Assembly (NCBI RefSeq): GCF_022605725.1
Contig: NC_065563.1
Span: 5,482,518-5,546,517 of the forward strand
Reading direction: 5' to 3'
Length of the DNA stretch: 64,000 bases
DNA from: Anthonomus grandis grandis
Taxonomy: Eukaryota; Arthropoda; Insecta; Coleoptera; Curculionidae
Shown: piece by piece, positions 45,639 to 57,397 of the stretch
How positions within the stretch are numbered: position 1 is the stretch's first letter
Layout of the letters: the number at the start of each line of letters is the position of its first letter
Made by a program: the position numbers and the translations under genes
The notes under the pieces: generated by a model
Databases searched by the model: none
Seen by the model: only the letters and a program-made list of their open reading frames with translations
What the model was told of the DNA's origin: nothing

Positions 45639-46050
45639 AGCTAATAGATCTGTATGTTATGATTAGACCTATTAGATTAATAATTATAAAAGTGTTAGTT
45701 TAGCTGTATTTGTAAAATTAATTAATATCTTATAAATTTTATACATGTACATAAATTTAAAACATTCAGTAGGTAATATTTTCGGTTCTATTAGTTCGAT
45801 TATTTATGTTTAGTCTGGGAATGTAAAAGCAAGCAAAGTAAATACCACTTGAAGCGTAAAGAATGCAACCCAAGCGTTGGGATCAGGCCATGACTGAGCA
45901 CAGATGTAAATAGCTCCGAGCTATTTACATCTGTGCTGAGAGTAATTGTTATTAAAAAGACCCTTCATTTTTTGACCACGAAATGTAGGAAGGCAGAATA
46001 AATCGAACGTTAAAAGTAAAGCACAGCGTTTTATTGAATCGGTCGTAATA
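45639..46050 (+). repeat. 3' LTR of Gypsy-A, main part
   Basis: Continues the LTR begun at 40518-40553. It matches 36405-36776 at about 95% by eye, plus a 42-bp insertion (37-bp palindrome and 5-bp duplication) at 45899-45940. Confidence 0.88.
45899..45935. repeat. 37-bp perfect palindromic insertion with CTGAG duplication
   Basis: CACAGATGTAAATAGCTC, one central C, then its exact reverse complement. CTGAG lies directly before (45894-45898) and after (45936-45940). The 5' LTR of Gypsy-A has a single CTGAG here, so this is a genuine insertion. CAC-starting ends and 5-bp targets recall Transib elements, but there is no internal sequence to test. Confidence 0.85.
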
Positions 46051-46054
46051 TGTG

Positions 46055-46560
46055 TCTAAAAAATAGGCCACGCTGATACGGTCGAAAGGTGCAGTGCTTA
46101 GTAGACTCCAAGACACATTATTTGCTAAATCATTTATATATACTGAAAAAGATACACACAAAGCAAATCCAAAAAAGCTATTGGTTCCTACTCTAGACTT
46201 TTTAACATTACATTTAGATCTGGGACAACTAGAAACATAACAGGAGATAATTGGTTTTCGTCCATTCATAAAGGAACTAAAAGGCAACAAAATTACAAAT
46301 GTTGAAACTCTAAAAAAAATTAAAAGGAGATCCCTTCTGCCTTTCAACCCCAAAAGGACTCGCCACCTAATTCTGCACTATTTGAATTTACAGGAACCAA
46401 AAGTGTTGTATTATTTGTTCCTGAGAAAAATCGTGGGGTGTTGTTAGTATCAAGTATGAATCATTCCAATACAATGGATAATGAAAAGCCAGAGATAGTA
46501 AATTTCGATTCGCAAACACATATTTTCAATAAGGTATTTAAAGATATTTTTAAAAAGCCT
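46055..46560 (+). pseudogene. piggyBac-like transposase remnant 2, right piece
   Basis: Continues the frame interrupted at 33518: YGRKVQCLVDSKTHYLLN, IYTEKDTHKANPKKLLVPTL, SGTTRNITGDNWFSSIHKGT (second catalytic Asp region, GDN), SALFEFTGTKSVVLFVPEKN, RGVLLVSSMNHSNTMDNEKP and EIVNFDSQTH. Three frame changes. The third catalytic Asp and Cys-rich tail are not recognisable. Confidence 0.82.
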
Positions 46561-47720
46561 TGCCATAAATGTTTAAGTTATTTAGAGATTGTCATGACAT
46601 ATAAACTTTCTTATTGACGTAAGGTAATAAAGACTCAAATGAACGTCTTATTATGTTTTCCAGGCTAAGATACTACTTAACTCTTTGAGCAACATGTAAC
46701 CATTTTAAGAATTAATTTTATTATATGACTTTTGAGACCGAGACCTTGTACAGTTTTTCGCCTATTTAAAATTTGCAACGAAGACACGACTCCCAATGTA
46801 CATCAAAATTTTCGAATATTACCTATTTTACCTGGAACAACAGTCAAAAAACAGACGGCGTTGTGTCAATACGTATCGTCGATCGACTATGACTTAAAGA
46901 GAAATTTAACGATTTAGCTTCTTTGAACACACATCGATATTAAAAAAGTTTTATCATAAATAGTAAAAAAGGCTACGACGTTGAGTAATCTTATCGTTTG
47001 ACTGCGTCGTATAAGCGGATACACTTTTCGGATTAAAAAAAAATAAAAAGAAGTCTTGACGTTGGCTACTATAATATATTTCAACAGTTGAGGACTGTTA
47101 AAGAACTGGGAATTGATTGGAAAGTTTTACACTGATTGAAAAACGATTTTTGCATTATACAAAAGAAGATATTATATTCTTAGAATGGCGGTTACTTACT
47201 AACTTTTAACAACTTTTTTTATATATACAAAGATTTATTTGACTGACTAGGAGAAATTTTACGATTTTTCCTTGGGTACTAGCTTTTTTAATAATTGATG
47301 CGTTCAGATTAGCAGATCAGATCAGCCGTGAACTTAAATTCTTTATCGTGAACATTTAACGAGCTTGACGTAAACTCCTCTTAAGAGCAGAGTAAGTTAA
47401 TAAGAATTAACTTATGTGGGTTAATTAAATTTATGTCACTTAAAAACACACTCAATAAGTAGCTTTAGGAATTCAATTTTTCAGTGAAATTTTAGAAATA
47501 GATCTTTAATCTCTATATGTAATTTCTGTTAGGGTGGTTTTTCTTTCACTGTACCAGATGTTTTATTTAATATCACAAGTTGTACATTATATCAAAACGG
47601 AATCGACAATTTATTTTAATATCCTCTCAGGGTCAGGTCAATTGCAACATCAAATTGCTTTAATCATTTTAATAAAAAGTTATAGGATTTTGAGATAAAC
47701 GAATCCCAAAATAAATTACT
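46561..47720. other. No gene recognised
   Basis: AT-rich unique-looking sequence. The ORF at 46732-46917 shows no motif. Confidence 0.4.
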
Positions 47721-48035
47721 ATAACACGTCTTGCAAAGTGTTATTTTACAGATGCCCTACTTAATTCAAGCTCTACACTTTAAAGGCTAGTGTTCCTGGT
47801 TATTTTATGCTATCTGGAAAAGTACAGAATGTAAAATGGTTGACTATTTGTATTTAATTTCCATTCCGTTCCGAACGGTTTTAATGTAGTTTTTGACATG
47901 GACAATAACCAAAAAGAAAGTCTATTACATTGAGTTTTGAATACCTGTATATAACACGTCCTACAAAGTGCTTCTGAAAAGATGCCTTACTCAATTCAGG
48001 ATCTTGCACTTTGGAAGCTAGTGTTTTGGCATTGT
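47720..48035 (+). repeat. Two spaced direct repeats of about 80 bp
   Basis: 47720-47800 and 47952-48033 share AACACGTC, CAAAGTG, GATGCC, ACTCAATTCA-like and GCTAGTGTT blocks in the same order, about 75-80% identical by eye, 230 bp apart. Function unknown. Confidence 0.6.
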
Positions 48036-50700
48036 ATAAACTAATAAACATAATACAGCAGTAATGATCTTATTGATAAAATCAGGCTTACTATTTCAAA
48101 TTAGTTTAAATTTTCAAGAGAATCCATTTTAGATAGGCAAGCATAAGACACTTTAGATAGGACAACATAAGGAGGGTTTCACTTGAAAACTTTGATAGAA
48201 AATTTTTCATGCCCCATTTTCACAGATTCCTCACAAGATAGTGACAAATTACAATTTAAAATGGGAAAATCCTAAAACCGGAGCCTTTGATTTTCTGTTA
48301 TATGCTATTGCCAAGTTGCTAGGTGTCGGTGTAGAAAACTATCGTCCATAATATTTATATCCCATCATCCTCCTTCCCTATTGATTGTGCCCTCACTTCT
48401 ATTTCTTTAATCCAGTAGCCAGAGTATTGAACCTATGGTTGAAAAATTAAAACACAAAACACAGTAGTAACCTTTTATTGATTTATCCCATTAATAAGTT
48501 GAAATGCAGTAGTTTGCGTGTTAAATAGACTGAAAAAAATGTACGATACTAATTTCAATTTTAATTTTTTATTATCTTTAAAAGAATTCATATTTTACGT
48601 CAGGTAAAACATTGAATATATTATGATGTCATAATTTTAGGGCAGTAAAAGAATTAGTAGCTTGAAAAAATATGTTGCAGGTACTAAATGTACTACAATA
48701 ATAATAAATTTAATTATTAATGAGAATGCCCCTGTATTTGACGTTTTATTACGAATTCCACGATGTATAACATGTGACTGTTTCTTTTTTACTTAAAATT
48801 AAAATTACGCTTTTCATATTATATTTTTAATTTTGGGGTTACAACCAGAACTTAAAACATCTGACAGGTCGTTTACTGCGTTTATTGTATTGTTTATCCA
48901 GTAATAGTTGTCGAATTTTATGTTTGTTTGTAATTAATAGCTACTTTTGCACTATTTTTAAATAGTTAATATTGTATTATCGTCGAATACACCGGCTGAC
49001 CATTATAGCCATGAAAAGCCAAAAAAAAATTGATACGCTAACAAGCTACATTTGATGCATCAAAAATACTGTTGATACAGCAGTACTATATCTTAAAAAT
49101 TATCTACACATGGTTTCTATGCTGACCCGGAATTTAAAAGGCCAATTTTTCCCTGCAAAATAAAACTTTAGAAGGAACGCAAAATAAAGTTTTACAAGCT
49201 CTTATCGGAAAAGTCAAAATAAAACTCTATTCAGTGTCAGAAATTAACTCCCTAGTGCTTTAGGCCATCATGCTTTTGAAAAAATTATATTTATGTAAGA
49301 AAAGGAATGATGTATTAAAATTCTATAGATCATCATAATAAGAGATAAATTGATTGCTTTAATTAAGACTTACTTTCGACATACTTTAACAGTTACAACC
49401 ACACGTTGTCATTATAACGAATAAATGTTAACCCTGCTATTGTCGATCTTAACCCATTAGTGCATAGCGTTCCTTATAGGGGACACGTAAATTATTTGTA
49501 TTATTTAAAAAAGTGGCGACAAATCGAGCGTTATGTACAGATGTGAAGCGCATTCGGCAGATCCAACGTGATAAGTGTTTTTATTTTTTATTTCTCTTTC
49601 AATTTTTTTTGTCTTTTCAAAGGTACGGTGACTTACACCGTTCGTTTCTTTGATTTTATTACCGGGTAAGTGGTGTTCGTGATAATTCTAAGAATGTTTT
49701 TTCGAAACAGTGTAGCAAAATTTAGATTAAGACTAAGGGCGATTGTTGACAGACCGATAAGTCTCGGATATAATTCTCCTTCACATTATAATTCTATTGG
49801 ATTATATTAGTGGGTTGTAGACGAGTGTCCGATATGATGAAACTCGACAAAAATTATCTCCGATATTATGAAACGGATGGTCTGCTAAGTTAGAGCGACA
49901 AATTTTGCGCCTTGGACTTGTTTGAAATATTTACATGAACTTTTTACACGATTTTCAGTACTTGTTGTACTCAGTAGTTTGTTGTATTTTTAAATTATAC
50001 ATGGTACATAAAACTGACAAAAAATGGGCAATACAACATTTAGCTATGATACTGTGACATTAATTGAATCTGTGGAACAATAAGTATAAACAAACATTTT
50101 TTTGTCAAAAATAAGCATATTCACAAAATTGGATGGAGTAGTAGGCCTTCCCTAGGTGCACACGAGTTATGAGCTGCCATAACGCCCATTATTACGTTGT
50201 TATACTAATATAATATTACGCTTTGTCATTGGTTAATATATTATAAGTCCCAAACATGAACAACATATTGTTGTAGGTTGTATATAGAATATGACGTATC
50301 GTTAGTTATAAAACATTCTGTAATGTTTCTTAAAATGAGTCCGTATTTACGGTTTATCCGCGAAAGAACCAAAAATTCAACGTGACTACGGAAGAAGGCT
50401 TTTCCAGGAGTCAAACGTCAAACTTCGGCAGAACTATTGGGCTTTAGGAACGTGCAGAGAAAAGGTCCAACTTCGACCTCACCCACCTCATAAGGCTTAG
50501 GCGGCACAAAAATAGGCTTCCTATGGGCATGTAGAGACAACGTAGCTTTAGGATGGACATGAAAAAGATCTTCTGCTGTAAGTTTGCTCTTTTCCCTATT
50601 TTGTTACATTTTTGCTCCAACATTTTACGTTTTGGGTTATACATTCATCCAACCCTTCAGTACTGTATTTTTTATTTTATATTTAAGACTTAAACTTTAT
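48036..50700. other. Long stretch without recognisable genes
   Basis: About 2.7 kb, AT-rich, with only short chance ORFs. TTAACCCATTAGTGCATAGC at about 49448 resembles a TTAA-flanked piggyBac terminus, but no partner was found. It could include diverged mobile-element remnants or host intergenic DNA. Confidence 0.4.
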
Positions 50701-50707
50701 AGAAAAA

Positions 50708-51273
50708 ATGGAAAGTGATAAATCACTTTCACAAAGCCAAGATAATTTATTAAAACGAAATTTGAGAAAAAATATTGTAACATCCAAGAGAAAGAAACAA
50801 TTCAAAACCTTTGCTACCAATATAGGAGACATATTCTACTGCGACCAAACATCAATGAGATTCACCAACCAAATTAAACATCAAATCAAATTAAATAATC
50901 AATCTATAGACAAAGCTATAGCTATTCCGAAATTCATAAAACCGAAGTAAAACAAATTTCAACAATGCTCGAACAGGGGATAATTCAGGATTCCTCTAGC
51001 TCCTAGTCTAGTCCCATTTGGATTGGCCTGAAAAAATTGGATACACTAGGTAAACACAAACGGCAACTCGTTGTAAATTTCCGTAAACTGAATGAACGAA
51101 CTATCGATGATAAATATCTTATCCCACAAATTTCAGATGTTCTGGATATAGCTAATGCCTTTCATCAGATCGAAATGGAAAGTTTCTAAGATAGCTTTTT
51201 CTACAGAGAATGGTCATTATGAGTGTAAAATAATGCTCTTTGTTTTCCCTGTTTTTTACAATGTTTCAAAAAG

Positions 51274-51366
<93 letters not shown>

Positions 51367-51381
51367 GTTATATATATGATG

Positions 51382-51413
<32 letters not shown>

Positions 51414-51580
51414 CATCTTACGTGGTCTCCAAAATGAAATTTGTTTAGTCTATTTAGACGATATAGTCATTTTTAGTACATCCTTAAAAGAACACACCTG
51501 CCGTTTAAAACAAGTATTTGATAAACTTCGTCAATCCAACTTTAAAATTTTCCATTACCCAAATCTCCGAAAAAAATAAA
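50708..51580 (+). pseudogene. Gypsy RT fragment (Gypsy-D) split by a (TA)n tract
   Basis: Pol linker and RT: IKHQIKLNNQSIDKAIAIPK, then STMLEQGIIQDSSSS, KRQLVVNFRKLNERTIDDKY and LIPQISDVL, LDIANAFHQIEME (first Asp region, about 51140-51178), IAFSTENGHYECK. It resumes after the microsatellite with LRGLQNEICLVYLDDIVIFS (YLDD box, about 51420-51475) and RLKQVFDKLRQSNFKI. No LTRs, gag or integrase nearby. A truncated relic. Confidence 0.85.
51277..51413. repeat. (TA)n microsatellite
   Basis: About 135 bp of near-pure TA dinucleotides with two ATGTTATATATATGATG-type interruptions at 51364-51384. It sits where the RT LPFGLxNAP region should be. Confidence 0.95.
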
Positions 51581-51668
51581 ATATTTTTTATGCTTGCTGA
51601 GCTGTTACCCTAAATTAATAAAAGATTTTTGCTAACCTAATGTCTATGAAGATTTGCGATTTATAGCT

Positions 51669-52403
51669 TTAAGCTGGTTCAAAAAATCGAATACAATTTT
51701 TACTTAAATTTTGCGGGTAAAGAAAATATATTTTGCGGAAAAAATACCAGAATAAAGGGCTTACCTGACAAAAGGTAAGCCCTTTATGACGCAAGGCCTT
51801 GCACTGTTTGTTCGGTAACATAAATGCCCAAAAGGCAGTTAGAAGATGGTCCGACATAGGAATTTTAAAAAATGTACGGGGTAAATCTGCACAAAAATAA
51901 ATTTGAGGCAGAACAATAGCATAAATAGACATTGAAATTTGTGGTTTATCTAGCGGGTTAAGTGCAAGAGAGGTAAAACCTTTTGACGACATACTACACA
52001 TTTGATCTACACCTTTATACTTAGTATTATTACAAGATGAACTTCTCAATCCTAAGCGTTTAAAATACCACTTGAAAATAAAATTTGCCTCGCTGGCACT
52101 ATCCAACAACACCGGAATACGGTGTGGTTTATTCTCAGCATCCAAAACTAAAGAAGCAATAATGGCGGTTGCCAACAAAACGAATGAGTCGTTACGCATT
52201 GAGCTAAAAAATCTACGAATATCTTGATTTGTGGATAAATTAGGGGGTAAATTACAGGGACGATTTTGAGAAGCCTCTTGATCAGATGAGCCTTTTAAAT
52301 AATTAACGGTGGATGTACTAGGTTGAACTGGAAAAGGGTTGGACATGTGCGTATTTTGCAAAGAGTTGTTAAAATGTAAAAAGTGTATGATGGCGTGATT
52401 CAC
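51669..52403 (-). pseudogene. BEL gag-end/protease fragment, minus strand
   Basis: Minus-strand ORF of 244 codons. An LHFNNSLQNTHMSNPFPVQP stretch follows where BEL zinc fingers end. Then VLLATAIIASLVLDAENKPH, RIPVLLDSASEANFI (aspartic protease site, DSA instead of DSG) and a KPQISMSIYAIVLPQI segment. This matches the gag-protease boundary of BEL/Pao elements. It is a different family from the element at 24793. Similarity fades before residue 190; the tail from about 51780 is not recognised. Confidence 0.75.
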
Positions 52404-53060
52404 ATGTGCGGAATTTTATTTTGTTTGAAGAAAATGTGAATAGTTTCATAATGTATAAGCCGCTTTACACATTTTACATTTTAAGTTAGGCTGAATTGCG
52501 GTCAAGTAAGCATTAAAATGAGTTTTACTTCTTAGAAAATTATTGTTTTTTTTTGCATATTAAATCAAGAATTTGCTAGGGTTTCCAAAACTTTACAATG
52601 ATTGTTTAAGAATATTCGCAAATGACTATATGGCCATAAGCAAGCTCAAATTTTTGTATAAATTCTGAATCTAACTGTTCTAAAAGTTAATTAAATAAAA
52701 CAAAGTCCCAACTTCCTATTGGAAACCTCAACAATTTAAGAGCTTCGAGATTTTCTGAAAAAATATCTAAAATACAGTGTGGCCCAAATTGGGTGTACAT
52801 GTATGGGTATCTTGGAAACTATGAGAGATTGAAAATTGGTTAAATGGGGAAAGTTGTAGAGCATTTAGTTACCAATTTAGTGCCGCTTTTAGAATGATGT
52901 TATCTTTTTCCGATTTTGAAATATTTGGAAAAAATCAAAAAGTTGCATTTTTGAAAAAGAGCTGTATTTTTTTTATTTCAACGTATTTTTAAAATCTATC
53001 TGTATCTGTAAAAACATTATTAGGACAACTTTTTAAGGACAACGCATACCTCAATTCAGT
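52404..53060. other. No gene recognised
   Basis: AT-rich. TACAGTGTGGCCCAAATTGG at about 52773 looks like a mariner-type terminus, but the other end was not found. Confidence 0.35.
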
Positions 53061-53320
53061 TTTTGTTTTCGACGTTTCGGTTCTGAGATTCTATCCTCGA
53101 CTTCTTTTTTTCTTATGGCAGCCATTTTATTTTTTTGCTAAATTAAAAAGATCGTTTTTTCCCTTTAAAATGATGTATAACACTTTATGAAAATATTTTA
53201 TGTTTGCATCAAAAAATTAAATATCCAACCAACTCTTATTTTAGCAAAAAAACAAAATGGCCGCCATAAGAAAAAAAGAAGTTGAGGATGGAATCTCAGA
53301 ACCGAAATGTCGAAAACAAA
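53061..53320. repeat. Inverted repeat with 81-bp arms
   Basis: Arms 53061-53141 and 53240-53320 are reverse complements with few mismatches, sharing AGAAAAAAAGAAGT and GAATCTCAGAACCGAAA, around a 98-bp AT-rich spacer. The right arm reads GAGGATGGAATCTC...CCGAAATGTCG on +, reminiscent of the Penelope tail motif at 24279. It is either a foldback element or two terminal-repeat ends head to head. Confidence 0.8.
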
Positions 53321-53764
53321 CATTGGCATTTTGTCGTACACACAATTATTATTAACTTACTAACTTTCTAACTTATACTTTTATGTAATTTCTAAATAAA
53401 ACAATTAACTACTTGTAACAATAATATTAATTAAACTATTCAAAATAACGGACATTTTTGATAAAACATTTTTCGCATTTCTTTAAAACACACCTTGTGC
53501 AGGGTGTTTTTATTTAATATTTCTAGTAATAACTTATAGGTAAAATAACAGGTTTAATAATTTTATTTTGGTATACAGTCCAATTTGTAAATGTAAAGTG
53601 TGTTTACTGTATAATTGTTTAAATACTATTGTGAAAATGTAAATACGTAAATTATTCTCCTAGTTTTTGTACTATTTTATTCGTATTTTGCAGTTTAAAG
53701 TTGATAAGTTGTTCTACTTATGTTTAGCTTAATATTTTCTTCTACAGTGTTTAGTTTTTACACT

Positions 53765-55910
53765 CTTAAAAATAGGTGAATAAAAATTCAACAATTGTAT
53801 AGATTTTACATACAATTTGATTCTGGAAATGGTACAGAATCAATTTGTGTAGAATTTCTCTATGCTATTGTGTTTAAACAACTGTGGTTCTATAATCAAC
53901 AAATTGTGTATCAATTTGATTTATTTTATTGTATATATAGTACACTATTTGTGTACTTAAATTCGACAATATTTTATATTTATTTAATATAATTGTTCAG
54001 AAAAAAGGTAACTCTTAGTGTTTTTTTAACATGGTATGTACAGGAAAGAAACACAATTTGTGCATTTTAAATACACACGTTAGTGTAGGTTGTTTTAACA
54101 ATATATTTTATTTTCTTTCATTTCAACTATTAAATTTTATTACAAATTGTGTATAATAATACTATATATTGTTTTATAAATTTAAATATAGTGTAGGTTA
54201 CTTATTTTAGGTTTGTATATCAAATTAACATAAGAACTGGAGTTTTTTATTACAATGTTTTGTATTTGTATTCATAAAAATTTAAAAATAATCAATATAT
54301 TTGTATAAAAAAAATAAACAAATTGTTTAAAAATTTTAAATACATTTTAGAGAATTTCGTCATAAATCTGTGTAATAATAAATTCTAGTGAGCCTGGGAA
54401 AAACAGGATAAAAAAAAGCTGCTTTTTTATTTTAACAATTTATTTAATTGTATGAAATATTTTCGAAAATTCCACCATTAATACATTAAAGCAATGTATT
54501 AAATCTTGTCTTCAATCGTTTCAAACCTAAGTTTTTTCCATAGATATTTTACACTGTCTCCTTTATAGCTCCATGTAAGTTGGGGATCTTGGTGGACACG
54601 ATATATCTACAGGAGCCTTCCTTTCTATCCAATAAAAAAAAATCTTAATTATTTGTTTTAATAGTAATAGCCTAGGTAATTTTTAAGAAATTTTTAAGAT
54701 TTAATTTTAAAAGGTTTTTAGTTTGTTGATAATAGTTTAATTAGCATAGTAACATATCCAAACTATGATTAAGTAGATACCATTTTGTAATACAAATTGA
54801 AATAAAAATGCAATAAAGGTTACAAATTTAACCGACCTCTACATTAAAATTGGATAGGTACAAAGATAAAAAAAAATGTAAAAAAAGTAAGTATACCTAC
54901 TTATCTATTCTACTGTAAAGTTATCAGTTATCACTGAAAAACTAAATAGGTACCAGCTACCTGTCTAAACATCAAAATATCCAGTAAATTCCAAAGTATA
55001 CAATAAATGCACAAAAAAATATGGTGCTTACCTAATTACCTACCTACAAACTGCTCCTGGAGTTGGTCCAATAAACCCCACTCCTTAAGTTTATCTTCAA
55101 CGAATATATCCATTTTTTTCTTATGCAATTTTAACACTTTGAAGGACTGAAGAATGAATAGTTGAACACCTGTGGCACTGGGAATTATAGCAATGCTGCC
55201 ATCAAATGTATCTTAAAGATTACACCGCCAATTAAAAAAGTTACGTTTTCTTTTTCCTTACGCGGGTTATTATCACGATATTATTTAAATAAATAAAATA
55301 AGAACTTATGCTGATTGGGCTTATTTTTAAATATCCTATTAAATCATTTTCAATTAACAACTTTAAATCGACTGCAAATTTTGATGCATACCTTTACAAC
55401 TGTTTAATATTGAATCTGGCAACATTGACGCTAACAACGAAGTTCTAGCGGCAAAGGCAAGGGCGTCGGGCGCGTCCTCCTTTATACACAATTGTGTATT
55501 ATAACTACACAATACATGGTTTAAAATTCTATAATTGTGAAGGGCTATTAGCAAGAATCGTTTTTATTCTACACAATTGTAAATAAAATCAACACAAGCC
55601 AGAATAAAAAAATAATTAAAAATTGTAGTAAAAATATACTTGGTTATTAGATTTTTTACCAAACTGCATTGGATTAAAAAAAAAAATGTGGAATATTTAT
55701 ACACATTATCTTAATAATTAATATCCACTTATGGTGTATTAATTTAATATGCAATAATTGTAAAAAATATACACATTAAAACATATACAAAATGCCTGAG
55801 AATTTTTATACAGGACTGTGAGATATTATCTAACAATTGTGTATTAAAATTAAACATTTTTTTTTACACAACAAAATGTGAAAGAATCCATCGGGATTTT
55901 TCTGTGTGTA
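53765..55910. repeat. AT-rich block rich in ACAATTGTGTA-like motifs
   Basis: A roughly 2.1-kb block of very AT-rich DNA with repeated ACAATTGTRTA or ACAAATTGTGTA motifs (for example 53789, 53902, 54146, 55487, 55565, 55832). The ends are weakly inverted: ACACTCTTAAAAAT at 53760 against ATTTTTCTGTGTGT at 55897. No ORFs. Possibly a non-autonomous DNA transposon; ends and target duplication are unproven. The GC-richer 55420-55480 stands out. Confidence 0.4.
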
Positions 55911-56430
55911 AGTAGGTCACCTTGTTTGAGGGCCTCATTTTGGCCCCAATTTAGGTTATATTATTGTAATTTAAATTTTTTAGCATTTGTATATTTGCTT
56001 GATTTGACTGTCGAATTCTTTCTTTTATCAAAAAGTTCTACTAAGTTATCTAAATATAAATCTTTCATTTTTAGAACAAAATAAAAATATAAATGTATAA
56101 AATTTAAATTAGATTCTTGGTCTATGAGCCATTATGGTTTTATAAGTTGTAAGAAAACACACCAAATACAAATATGTAATTAAAAAATGTAGATTTATTT
56201 TAAGAGTAATTGAGAAGCTTATTAAGAGAGTCAGCGTTTAAATTTGTCACTTTAACAGTACGTAAAAAGTTACTGGTGCCCGAGGTCAGCCAATTTGTTT
56301 AGAAAGAAGTATCTAGATTTTAAAATTAAGATATCTAATAAACGGATTCTCAGGCCAACATTTACTAAGAATACTTTTTTTTACAAGGAAAGATTGGATA
56401 ATTAGAATTTTTTACTAGAACTTTATTATA
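55911..56430. other. No gene recognised
   Basis: AT-rich; the short ORF at 55878-56084 has no recognisable motif. Confidence 0.35.
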
Positions 56431-56741
56431 CAGGGATACAAAAAAGTTTTGGTATTTTTAACACATGGAATATACCGCAGGTGGTGCCCTCTGCAAGGTA
56501 TAGCGAATCTGTGAACGGATTTCAATTTATCGTTCCAAAAAACCCCCTCACACCAAATTTTAATTTAATATCTTATGAAACACTCGACTTACCTTAAAAA
56601 AACCATTTTATATTTCTCATTTTGACAAGCTGTATATTGAATACCGAGCGCCCAATTAAAAAATTGCATAACGAAAGTCGCATTATTTTGGTCCACCCTA
56701 TATGTGGCCGGCGGATTGGCCTCCTTTTTCCGGACACCCTG
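56431..56741. mobile_element. Mariner-type MITE with TA duplication
   Basis: 311 bp starting CAGGG and ending CCGGACACCCTG, with TA on both sides (56429-56430 and 56742-56743). Its interior is GC-richer than its surroundings (GCAGGTGGTGCCCTCTGCAA). Non-coding. Confidence 0.65.
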
Positions 56742-56888
56742 TATTTTACTTAAAGGAGAAACATGTGATGCCAAATTATCATAATAAAAATCAGGATTTA
56801 GTAAACGGTAAATTTAGTCTTTTTGATATTATGAGAAAAAGGAAACAAACTTTTTATGGAGGAAAATTTGGCTAATGAATCATTCTGT

Positions 56889-57397
56889 TTGTGCGGGCTT
56901 ATGGAGACCGTGGGTGTACAAGAAAGACAATAACATTTGTGATAAAAACAATAAGAGTGATCTGGACAGTGATTTAGACTTCCATAGTTCTGATAGTTCA
57001 TTTTCTAGTATTGAGGAAGCAAAAAGAAGCAAAAGCTACAGAGGAAGTCTATAACAATCTAAGGAATGATCCTCAGTTCACAAATGATTGTAGTGCTTTG
57101 CAAAAAATAGCATTTTTAACAGGGGTTCCCTATAGTACAATATGCCTGTAAAAAAAAGGATTAAAGACAGAATAAAAAGGAAAGATGCAGGACAATCAAA
57201 GGGACTTGACACGGATATTGCCAAATTGCTAAGGAAAGGTGTGTATTCTAAATACAAAAACAATGAGGTTCTGACCATAGAGACATCTTATCGGCAAGGG
57301 ACAAACATTTCTCAGTCTCAACCTTGCGGAGATACCTGATAAAACTTGGATTTAAGCTTAAGATGGTTAACAAAAGAGCTGCTGTCATGGAATTGTC
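56889..57397 (+). pseudogene. IS630-like transposase N-terminal remnant (copy 2)
   Basis: CGLMETVGVQERQ-type frame and KKDNNICDKNNKSDLDSDLD, HSSDSSFSSIEEAKRSKSYR, NDCSALQKIAFLTGVPYST, then MPVKKRIKDRIKRKDAGQSK at 57142 and a KYKNNEVLTIET segment, as in copy 1 at about 96% identity by eye. Cut off at the LINE junction before any catalytic residue. Confidence 0.55.

Larger units (their letters stand above)
33519..46050 (+). mobile_element. Gypsy-A LTR retrotransposon carrying nested elements
   Basis: Both LTRs begin TGTTACGGATATTT and end GTCGTAATA. TGTG flanks both sides (33515-33518 and 46051-46054). The 5' LTR (33519-36776) is interrupted by DNA transposon 2. The 3' LTR (40518-46050) is interrupted by Gypsy-B. 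The internal region 36777-40517 encodes gag, a shortened protease, RT, RNase H and integrase. Host sequence on either side rejoins into one piggyBac reading frame, which confirms the boundaries. Confidence 0.9.

Noticed and set aside
51155..51416. ORFs of repeated Tyr-Ile on both strands
   Set aside because: Translation of the (TA)n tract.
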